Shown piece after piece: positions 16,238-23,100 of a DNA stretch of 64,000 nt. The stretch's first letter is position 1, and the number at the start of each line of letters is the position of its first letter. This DNA comes from Terrimonas ginsenosidimutans. GTDB lineage: Bacteria; Bacteroidota; Bacteroidia; Chitinophagales; Chitinophagaceae. A program made the position numbers and the translations under genes. Below the pieces are notes generated by a model. That model did no database searches. It saw only the letters and a program-made list of their open reading frames with translations, and was not told the DNA's origin. The DNA lies in NCBI RefSeq assembly GCF_022012415.1, contig NZ_JAKLTR010000002.1:1-64000 (forward strand), in the 5' to 3' direction.

Positions 16238-17494
16238 TTATGCGGTTTCTGCTAAAGCTTTGACAAAATCCTTTAATGAATTAAAAATGAGGTCTATATC
16301 AGGGTGTGGCAGCCGGATTTCCTTATTGGTGGTGGTCAGGAAAACGGTATACATGCCTGCCGCGCGGCCAAACTGCATATCGCTCACATTATTCCCGATC
16401 ATGACGGATCGATGGAGATCAACGTTGCTTAGGTCTTTTTTTGCCTGTAATCCCATACCCGGGTTAGGCTTACGGAACTGATCATTATTGTGGATGGACG
16501 TGGCGTAATAGATAGCATCCAGTTTTCCTCCGGCATTCACGATAGCAGTCTTCATCTTATGATGGATCTCTTTCAGTGTGTCTTCCGTCATGAGTCCACG
16601 GCCAACGCCACGTTGATTGGTGGCTACCACGATGTATTTAAAGCGCTCCGCGAGAGTTTTGAACAGTTCGGGCCCGCCTTCCATGAATACGAACTCGTCT
16701 GTGGAGAAGATATAGCTTCCCGGTTTATCTTCATTGATCACGCCATCACGGTCGAGAAAAAGCGTCCAGTTCTTATCGATATCACTTAACTGAAGATTGC
16801 GGTGTTTGAGTTCGTTCTGCGCGCGGTTGAAATCTTCGGGAATGCCAATATCGATAAAGTAGGCATCCTGGGCAAGTGCGGCAAGTTTGCCGGTTGATGT
16901 TGATTTCTCGAGATAATCCTTCTCGAATGAAAACTTCAGGGGAAAGCCATGGGCGAGAAATGCATCCACATTAAGCAGGTAAGTGCCGCCGTTGATCAGT
17001 CCTTCTTTGTAGAATTGTTTTTCTTTAAAGCTTTCAACGATGCCATGGTTGTTTACTGCTACCATGCCATAGCGATCAAAATTCTGCATGGGTTTCAGTG
17101 CAAGTGTGCATTCTGAATTTTTCGATTGATGAAATGCTGAAAGCTGTGCGATATCTATTTTGAACAGTGTATCGCCATTGGTGACCAATACTTGTTTTTC
17201 TGTGGCGTGTTTACAGGCTAATTGGATCGCGCCTCCTGTACCGAGTGGTTCGGTTTCGATAACGCATTCATACTTCAGCGCGGGAAATTCGTCTTTCAGG
17301 TATTGTTCGATCACTTCGTGTTTGTATCCCAGGGAAAAGATGAAGGACGTAATGCCCTGTTGCTGCAGGAAATTGATCACATGATAAATAAATGGCCGCC
17401 CGGCTACCGGGGCCATGCATTTTGGGAGATCAGGAACTGCTTCACGAAGTCGGGTGCCGAGGCCACCGGCGAGTATAATTGCTTGTTGGATCAT
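16238..17494 (-). CDS. Heptose-1-phosphate nucleotidyltransferase / HAD phosphatase fusion (HddC-GmhB type)
   Basis: 418-residue two-domain cytoplasmic enzyme. Residues 1-235: sugar-phosphate nucleotidyltransferase (ILAGGLGTRLREAVPDLPK at 7-25, TNGDTLF at 105-111, IDIGIPEDF at 214-222), like D-glycero-D-manno-heptose 1-phosphate guanylyltransferase. Residues 240-418: HAD-IIIA phosphatase, FLDRDGVINED with D248 and D250, ATNQRGVGRG at 291-300, RKPNPGM at 341-347, like heptose-1,7-bisphosphate 7-phosphatase GmhB. Together they would perform two consecutive steps of GDP-heptose synthesis for surface polysaccharide. Odd points: the CxH...CxC zinc loop of GmhB is absent (ATSIHNNDQF) and motif IV reads GNNVSD, with Asn at 368 where Asp is usual. 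Specificity is inferred from family resemblance. Confidence 0.85.
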   Translation of the reverse strand: MIQQAIILAGGLGTRLREAVPDLPKCMAPVAGRPFIYHVINFLQQQGITSFIFSLGYKHEVIEQYLKDEFPALKYECVIETEPLGTGGAIQLACKHATEKQVLVTNGDTLFKIDIAQLSAFHQSKNSECTLALKPMQNFDRYGMVAVNNHGIVESFKEKQFYKEGLINGGTYLLNVDAFLAHGFPLKFSFEKDYLEKSTSTGKLAALAQDAYFIDIGIPEDFNRAQNELKHRNLQLSDIDKNWTLFLDRDGVINEDKPGSYIFSTDEFVFMEGGPELFKTLAERFKYIVVATNQRGVGRGLMTEDTLKEIHHKMKTAIVNAGGKLDAIYYATSIHNNDQFRKPNPGMGLQAKKDLSNVDLHRSVMIGNNVSDMQFGRAAGMYTVFLTTTNKEIRLPHPDIDLIFNSLKDFVKALAETA

Positions 17495-17667
17495 GATAAA
17501 GGTGCCTGTCTGTCGTAGGTCGCTGTATGCGATACAAGTAGCAGGATTTTAATAAATTACTTGCTAAATTAAGCATTTAACAGAAAAGGGCGTGGTGGTG
17601 TGCTTGTTGAACAGATTAAGAAAAAGCTTTATTCCCGTTTCCGTAATAGTATGTATTCTTCGAAGTG

Positions 17668-17675
17668 TAGCTTTG
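17668..17675 (+). promoter_or_regulatory. -7 promoter box of the ApbE gene
   Basis: TAGCTTTG, an exact TAnnTTTG match, 65 nt before the chosen ATG at 17740. No clear -33 element. It supports the downstream start, since the earlier in-frame codon at 17680 would sit at the transcript end. Confidence 0.5.
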
Positions 17676-17739
17676 GGTCGTGAATATAGAGAGGCGTTTG
17701 AGAAGCTTCTCCTGTTTTTTTATCAATTCCAGATCATCT

Positions 17740-18744
17740 ATGTCGAATCGTTTATTGCTTAAAAGTGTATTGATCACAATATTGTTTGCGGGTGTAGCGA
17801 TGGGATCTTCGGCTCAGGTGTTGCGAAAAAGGATGACAATGCTGATGGGGGCGAGATTTGATTTTACGATCGTGGCAAACGATTCTGTTCTGGCGGAGCG
17901 GTATATCGATACCTTGATCGCGGAAGTGTCGAGAATTGAATTCCTGATCTCCGACTGGAAGCCCGCTTCGCAGGTTTCGCAGGTGAACGCGGCGGCGGGT
18001 TCGCACGCGGTAAAGGTGGACCGTGAAGTGTTTGAACTTACGCGGCGTGCACTTGAATTTTCCCGTATCACCAACGGTGGATTTGATATCAGTTTTGCGG
18101 CGATGGACCGGATCTGGAAGTTTGATGGGTCAATGGAGGAGATGCCAACGCCGGAAGCGATCAGGAAGTCCGTAGAGAAAGTAGGATACAAAAACATTAT
18201 TCTCGACAGTGTTAACAGCACGATCTTTTTGAAATTGCCCGGGATGAAGATCGGCTTTGGAGCACTCGGTGAAGGATATGCGGCAGATCGTTGCCGCGAT
18301 ATGATGCTGGCCCGTGGTGTAAAAGCCGGGATCGTGAACGGTTCCGGAGATATGGCTACCTGGGGCACGCAGCCTAACGGAAAACCATGGAACATCGGCA
18401 TCACCAACCCAAAACAACGGGATGAACTGTTTGCAGTTGTGCCGTTAAAAGAGGGGGCGGTAACAACTTCAGGCAACTATGAAAAATATGTGGTGTTTAA
18501 TGGGAAACGATATTCGCACATAATCAATCCTTCAACTGGCTATCCCGTGACCGGATTAACAAGTGTTACAGTATTCGGGCCAAGCGCAGAGAAAGCCAAT
18601 GGCTTCAGTACTTCCCTTATGGTACTTGGACAAAAAGCAGGATTAGAACTGCTAAAGAAATATCCGGAATACTCCTGCATAATGATCACGGATGCGGGGA
18701 AGGTGATCAGGTCGAGAAAGTCAAAATTAAAAATTAAAAAGTAA
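17740..18744 (+). CDS. apbE: FAD:protein FMN transferase (ApbE)
   Basis: Periplasmic enzyme that attaches FMN covalently to Thr or Ser of target flavoproteins. 334 residues from the ATG at 17740, which opens with a signal peptide (LLKSVLITILFAGVAMGSSAQ). Landmarks: MGARFDFTIVA, SDWKPASQVSQVN, the flavin-binding stretch GALGEGYAADRC (E. coli ApbE has GEGYAAD too), GSGDMATWG and HIINPSTGYP. No candidate flavoprotein with a DxxxSGAT-type acceptor lies next to it. The convergent DUF2271 gene is of a type often found with ApbE. The last seven or so codons (KLKIKK and stop) fall in the AT hairpin at 18724-18826. Confidence 0.92.
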   Translation: MSNRLLLKSVLITILFAGVAMGSSAQVLRKRMTMLMGARFDFTIVANDSVLAERYIDTLIAEVSRIEFLISDWKPASQVSQVNAAAGSHAVKVDREVFELTRRALEFSRITNGGFDISFAAMDRIWKFDGSMEEMPTPEAIRKSVEKVGYKNIILDSVNSTIFLKLPGMKIGFGALGEGYAADRCRDMMLARGVKAGIVNGSGDMATWGTQPNGKPWNIGITNPKQRDELFAVVPLKEGAVTTSGNYEKYVVFNGKRYSHIINPSTGYPVTGLTSVTVFGPSAEKANGFSTSLMVLGQKAGLELLKKYPEYSCIMITDAGKVIRSRKSKLKIKK

Positions 18745-18826
18745 AAAGTAAAAAAAGCCTCGCTTATTCGAGAGTGCTCTTCTTAAGCGAGGCTTTTTTT
18801 ACTTTTTAATTTTTACTTTTTAATTA
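18724..18826. terminator. Hairpin L: AT-word inverted repeat, bidirectional terminator
   Basis: Arms 18724-18766 and 18784-18826: AAAAAGTAAAAAAAGCCTCGCTTA pairs perfectly near the loop, then AAAAATTAAAAAGT words continue outward. The GC core (AAGCCTCGCTTA) followed by seven T is a good terminator in both directions. The arms contain the stop codons of both convergent genes (18742-18744 and 18824-18826). Confidence 0.8.
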
Positions 18827-19312
18827 GTTGCTTGCACTCAACCTCACATACCGTATATATCCCGTTCCTTCCGTTTTAGCAGCAAGTCCTTCATTGGTCA
18901 GGGCAACTTCCACATCTTTTTCGTGGTATTCCTTGTCTTCCACAGCGGTCTCAAAACGGAGTTTGTACCCTGCGTTGATCTTATTGTTGTCGATCTGGAT
19001 CACTGTCATGCTGCGGTCGCCACCGGTTACAGAAGCGCCGGTGATGCTGCTGATGTTGGATGGTTTCTTTGAGTAGGCTTTATGCCATTGTTTAAGATTG
19101 GGATACCATTTTTTGTCGGAGCCCATTACATACAATGTTTTCTCATAGTTGCCTTTGGGGTCAACCAGTGAAACGACTACATAAGCGCCTTCGCCCAGGT
19201 AGTTTGACATCTGCAGCATGCACTTGTACTTGCTGCTCTGAGAGAGGCTGATTGCAGGAAGGCTACAGATCATTGCAGCCACGAGGCTGAACTTACAGAT
19301 ATTCTTTATCAT
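18824..19312 (-). CDS. DUF2271 domain secreted protein
   Basis: 162 residues, signal peptide about 1-24 (KFSLVAAMICSLPAISLSQ), then one DUF2271 domain (LGEGAYVVVSLVDPKGNYEKTLYVMGSDKKWYPNLKQWHKAY, residues about 38-80, and GASVTGGDRSM). The domain is found with PepSY transmembrane proteins and ApbE in putative periplasmic electron-transfer or iron systems; its activity is unknown. The start lies 1 nt after the stop of the ankyrin protein gene on the same strand, so the two are one operon, ankyrin first. The facing ApbE gene fits the common association. Confidence 0.8.
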   Translation of the reverse strand: MIKNICKFSLVAAMICSLPAISLSQSSKYKCMLQMSNYLGEGAYVVVSLVDPKGNYEKTLYVMGSDKKWYPNLKQWHKAYSKKPSNISSITGASVTGGDRSMTVIQIDNNKINAGYKLRFETAVEDKEYHEKDVEVALTNEGLAAKTEGTGYIRYVRLSASN

Positions 19313-19313
19313 C

Positions 19314-20786
19314 TTATTTTAAAAAATCAGTTTTGATATTGTTCTTAGAAAAATTCTCATTTTCTACAGCGAGATCGAAAGCTGTTTCTTTGAATTCAGT
19401 TATCAGGTCTTTTTTTGCACCAACAGAAAGCAGGTATTTCAGGATCGCATCGTCTTTAGCGATCATGGCAGCTTTGTGTAAAGGAGTGAGACCTTCTTTA
19501 TTTTTTGCATTTACATCAACGGAGAGCTGTGATACGCGTTTCAGCAACGCGAGATCGCTTTTTGCTACTGCGAGATGATAAAGCGTGTTGCCATTTTTCT
19601 GAGGTGTATTTGCTGCGAAGCCTTTTTCCTGAAGAAGTTTCAGTTTTGCTTCAAACTCCGCCGCTCTTTGTTCGCTGTATGATTGAACGAGGTAAGAAGC
19701 CAGGTTGCTTCCTTCAGCATCGGTCAATTTTGTATCTGCGCCTTTGCCCAGCAGGTAGCTCACGATCTCAGGACTATTACTGCGAACAGCAAGTGCGAGG
19801 GCTGAAACACCTTTCTTATTAGTGTTGTTGATGTTTTTGAGTGCGCCGAGCAACAAAGATAAAGTTGCCGTGTCTTTTGTTGAAGCGGCTGCATTGATGA
19901 AAGGAGTATTGCCGTCATTGTCAGTTTGCGTGGCATTCACCCCTTTAGCGATGAAATAGCTGAGGATCTCTTTTTGATTTGGCTTGCGCGCGAGAATATG
20001 CAGTACATTTTCGCCGTTCGCATTTACCGCCGTTGGTTTGATCTTCAGGTTGGCGAGATACTCATACACTTCAATGGTGTTGGATGTGCCTCTTGTACCC
20101 TGTGCCGCCATGATCATTGCATTGTCAGTGTACTTAACGCCTTTCTCCAGCAAAGTATTCAGCAATTTGGTGTTGCCGGTTCTTGCGGCGTAATTGAATA
20201 GGGTATTACCATTTTTGTCTACGCTTTGCAGGGAAAGACCTTTTGAAACAAGAAAGTTGGTAAGGGCTAGATCTTTGTCGCTGGCAATGCCGAGCATCAG
20301 CAGGTTTGCTCCATCGCGGTTAAGAATTTTTACATCAGCGCCTGCTTTTATGAATGCTTCGTACAGTTTGGGATTTGCCTGGCCGCCGCCGGCTGCAAAG
20401 CCCATGGGAGAAGCACCGTGGCTGTCTTCGAGATCAATTCTCGCGCCTTTGCTCAGGAGGTATTCAACCAGTTCAACATTGCCACGGTTTGCAGCCCAGA
20501 ATATATACGTGCGGCTGTCGTGGGTGATCTTGTTGATCTCATTTCCTTTCTGATCGAGCATGAATTTGATGGACTCATTCGGTGCCATGGAGTTGATGGC
20601 CATTACAACGCCATCAAAAGCATTGCTGTTTGATGCAGCAGGGTCGCTGCCTTTTGCGATCTCTGCTTTTACGGCCTCTACAGAAGGATTGGTCTTCCAG
20701 AATGCCTGATCGAGAAATACGTTTTTTTGTTGGGCACCTGCGGTGATGGCGGTAACTAAAAGGATACCCAGTAATGTTTTTTTCAT
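19314..20786 (-). CDS. Secreted ankyrin-repeat protein
   Basis: 490 residues from the start at 20786 (MKKTLLGILLVTAITAGAQQ, a clean signal peptide); the frame is open 53 codons further up but those codons cross the promoter. About ten ankyrin repeats follow, for example DSHGASPMGFAAGGG, NGNTLFNYAARTGNTKLLNTLLEKG, NANGENVLHILARK, NKKGVSALALAVRSNSPEIVSYLLGKG and KEGLTPLHKAAMIAKDDAILKYLLSVG. Ankyrin arrays bind proteins; the partner is unknown, but in some bacteria such periplasmic proteins protect haem peroxidases or catalases. Operon with the DUF2271 gene. Confidence 0.88.
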   Translation of the reverse strand: MKKTLLGILLVTAITAGAQQKNVFLDQAFWKTNPSVEAVKAEIAKGSDPAASNSNAFDGVVMAINSMAPNESIKFMLDQKGNEINKITHDSRTYIFWAANRGNVELVEYLLSKGARIDLEDSHGASPMGFAAGGGQANPKLYEAFIKAGADVKILNRDGANLLMLGIASDKDLALTNFLVSKGLSLQSVDKNGNTLFNYAARTGNTKLLNTLLEKGVKYTDNAMIMAAQGTRGTSNTIEVYEYLANLKIKPTAVNANGENVLHILARKPNQKEILSYFIAKGVNATQTDNDGNTPFINAAASTKDTATLSLLLGALKNINNTNKKGVSALALAVRSNSPEIVSYLLGKGADTKLTDAEGSNLASYLVQSYSEQRAAEFEAKLKLLQEKGFAANTPQKNGNTLYHLAVAKSDLALLKRVSQLSVDVNAKNKEGLTPLHKAAMIAKDDAILKYLLSVGAKKDLITEFKETAFDLAVENENFSKNNIKTDFLK

Positions 20787-20852
20787 GATATGATTGGCTG
20801 CTTTGGTGCGGTGAACAAACAATGATGATGCAACAAATTTCTTTATACGCCG

Positions 20853-20860
20853 CAAAGGTA
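20853..20860 (-). promoter_or_regulatory. -7 promoter box of the ankyrin-DUF2271 operon
   Basis: TACCTTTG on the reverse strand (20860-20853), an exact TAnnTTTG match, 66 nt before the ATG at 20786. No consensus -33 TTTG. Confidence 0.55.
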
Positions 20861-21255
20861 GCACGGGGGCGCTTTTTCGGCTTTCTATATCGGGAAAAAC
20901 TGGAGTGTTGGAACGATTGGAGAAATACCGCTTGATTCTGCCCAACTATTTGAAAGTTAACCAACTAAATGGTTTTGTCTTATTAACAAGTTTTTGTCGG
21001 TACAAATCTTTGCGGGACGAAGAACGAACGGGTGACCGGCGCTTCAACCAGTGGAAAACTGTATTAGCACCGGGGCTGGGCCTTCCGCACCGGTGTATTT
21101 ACCGGCAAAAGGGAAGAGCGTCAGAACGGGGAGGTATCATTTGGTTAAATGGCTGCGGAAATTTTGTATTGCTGGTGTTGCAGACAAAAAGCCGGTGTTT
21201 GCAGATCGGGCAACACTAAGGGCATTAGTGAAAGTAGTTTTAGTAAAACTTATTT
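20861..21255. other. Intergenic between divergent genes
   Basis: About 395 bp with no convincing gene. It is more GC-mixed than other gaps and contains no strong hairpin. No exact TAnnTTTG box was found for the forward esterase gene. Confidence 0.4.
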
Positions 21256-22506
21256 ATGAAAGCGATCATTTTTTTGCTCCTGCTTATTGTCATTTCGGAA
21301 AGTAAAGCCCAAACGGATATTCGGAAGTTTATTGAGGCTAATACCAAAGTGATCCGGAGTATTGATGTGACTGATACGGACTTCAGTGATCTTGAAGTGA
21401 TCGGGGAAGCGATCGGTGATGCGCAGATCGTTTCATTGGGAGAGCAGGATCATGGAGACGCACCGACCTTTGAGGCAAAGGCCCGCCTGATCCGTTACCT
21501 CCATGAGAAAAAAGGATTTGATGTGATCGCATTTGAAAGTGATTTTTACGGGCTGTTGTTTGCGCAGGATGAGGCCAGTGCAAAACGTGAATCTCCTATG
21601 AAACTGATGAAAGGCAACGTGTTCTCGATCTGGACGGATTGCATAGAGTGTTCTTCTGTATTCTCTTATATCGATAGTAGTTATAACACTTCATCTCCGA
21701 TCGCAGTGACAGGATTTGACAGCCAGCTTCACGGAGCTTATAGAAGAAAGAATTATCCGGGAGATATGCGTGCTTTACTCGAAAAGGCAGGCAGCCGTTT
21801 TACAGGAAAGATCGTTCCCCTGTTCGATTATATCAGTCGTTATTACCCTTTGCATTCCGGCAAAGTGATCCCGGCGGACAGCCTTTTGTATTTTGACCGG
21901 TTGCTGGACAGTATTGCGATAGAACTGAAACCTTTTCCAGATTCGTCCCGGGTGAAAATACTGGTGCAAAGTGTAAAAGCATATACCCGGCAGCATATCT
22001 TTTTTGGAAACAACAGCTATCCGGCAGCCTCCTCGGCACGCGACCGCCAAATGGCGGCTAATTTCCTCTGGCTTTACAGGTACAAATATGCTGGCCGGAA
22101 GATCATTATCTGGGCACACAACTATCATATAGCAAAAAACGCGTACGATGCATTTCCCACAAACAAGTACGGAAGGCACTACGCAATGGGGGATGAACTG
22201 GGGAAAGTGTTAAAAGATTCCATGTACGTGCTTGGATTTACTTCTTATAAAGGCACAGCCGGACGGGTCTTTGTAAAGCCCTTTAAGGTCAGCAAACCGG
22301 CTAAGAATGGAATAGAGAACTGGATGGCTTCGAAACGTGAACCCTTTGCGTTTGTTGATCTCAAATCTTACCGGCAGGCAAACCCGGCAGAGAAACCTGT
22401 TTTCTTTATGAAAGGGAAGTTTCATACTAATGCGGAGGCTCAATGGGCTGATGTGTTTGACGGTGTGTTCTACATTCGGGATATGTTTCACTGTACAAAA
22501 AGGTGA
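21256..22506 (+). CDS. Erythromycin-esterase-like secreted enzyme
   Basis: 416 residues with a signal peptide ([17 protein letters not shown]). The catalytic domain matches the erythromycin esterase fold: [20 protein letters not shown] with E63 and H66 corresponding to the Glu and His pair of EreA/EreB, then [12 protein letters not shown] with E94, and the C-terminal [13 protein letters not shown] and [11 protein letters not shown]. True macrolide esterases are cytoplasmic; the export signal and the low overall similarity make macrolide resistance doubtful. A hydrolase of another ester or lactone is equally possible. Monocistronic, followed by a terminator-like hairpin. Confidence 0.8.
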   Translation: MKAIIFLLLLIVISESKAQTDIRKFIEANTKVIRSIDVTDTDFSDLEVIGEAIGDAQIVSLGEQDHGDAPTFEAKARLIRYLHEKKGFDVIAFESDFYGLLFAQDEASAKRESPMKLMKGNVFSIWTDCIECSSVFSYIDSSYNTSSPIAVTGFDSQLHGAYRRKNYPGDMRALLEKAGSRFTGKIVPLFDYISRYYPLHSGKVIPADSLLYFDRLLDSIAIELKPFPDSSRVKILVQSVKAYTRQHIFFGNNSYPAASSARDRQMAANFLWLYRYKYAGRKIIIWAHNYHIAKNAYDAFPTNKYGRHYAMGDELGKVLKDSMYVLGFTSYKGTAGRVFVKPFKVSKPAKNGIENWMASKREPFAFVDLKSYRQANPAEKPVFFMKGKFHTNAEAQWADVFDGVFYIRDMFHCTKR

Positions 22507-22551
22507 ACCGGCGTCTTTCAATTAATACCGAAAGGTCAATTTGGGAAATAT

Positions 22552-22585
22552 CACTCAGGGACGGGTTCAACGAAGTCCCTGGGTG
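22552..22585 (+). terminator. Terminator-like hairpin after the esterase gene
   Basis: CACTCAGGGAC (22552-22562) pairs with GTCCCTGGGTG (22575-22585), 11 bp with one wobble, 12-nt loop. Only a weak T tract follows (CTTGTTT). Confidence 0.5.
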
Positions 22586-23100
22586 CTTGTTTCAGCGTTT
22601 ACGAAATGCGAAAAAAGTTAAAAGCTCATCCTTTTCTAGTAAGTCCTTACTGAAAACCTCGGTGTTCCAACTACGATCACCCGCACAAACCTGCAAGAGT
22701 AGCCGATCTCTAATCGAAAAATAATGCTGGCTGTTTTGAATATGACAAACCGCTTACAATTCTGCACGGGAACTTTTATATAGGTAGTGATCACAAAGCG
22801 TCCGACCAGCACTAACAAGTGTTTTCTCTTATGGTTATTTCCCCAATTCGTAAACATCCCGCCTCTTTGCGTAGCGACATTTGCGGACTCTTATACCACC
22901 CCCTTTAGCCCGCGTAAAGGACGTGCACTGTTCCGGAGTGCGTTATCATTCGTGATAAGCTTTAAAGAACTGCACCTGTAAGGCCTGATTAAACCTTTTC
23001 GAACCGACCGTTTTATACCGGACGCTGGTATCACTACTATGAACAATTTGGCTGGTGGCTTAAGATCATTGAATGTAATTATCAAATTTCAGGCGTGTCC
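22586..23100. other. 515-bp intergenic region upstream of the TonB receptor
   Basis: No gene, anti-sigma/sigma pair or riboswitch could be recognised. In particular I see no B12-box-like motif. A 64-codon forward frame at 22787 has no family resemblance. The region may carry the promoter of the receptor operon, but no exact -7 box was seen. Confidence 0.35.

Noticed and set aside
21256-22506. Macrolide resistance gene
   Set aside because: The fold and Glu/His pair fit erythromycin esterases, but the export signal and divergent sequence do not support a resistance call from sequence alone.
22787-22981. 64-codon forward frame upstream of the TonB receptor
   Set aside because: No protein-like domain, no start signal; considered and not called.
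23000-23100. Possible cobalamin riboswitch before a SusD-less TonB receptor
   Set aside because: No B12-box-like sequence or the expected paired elements could be found.
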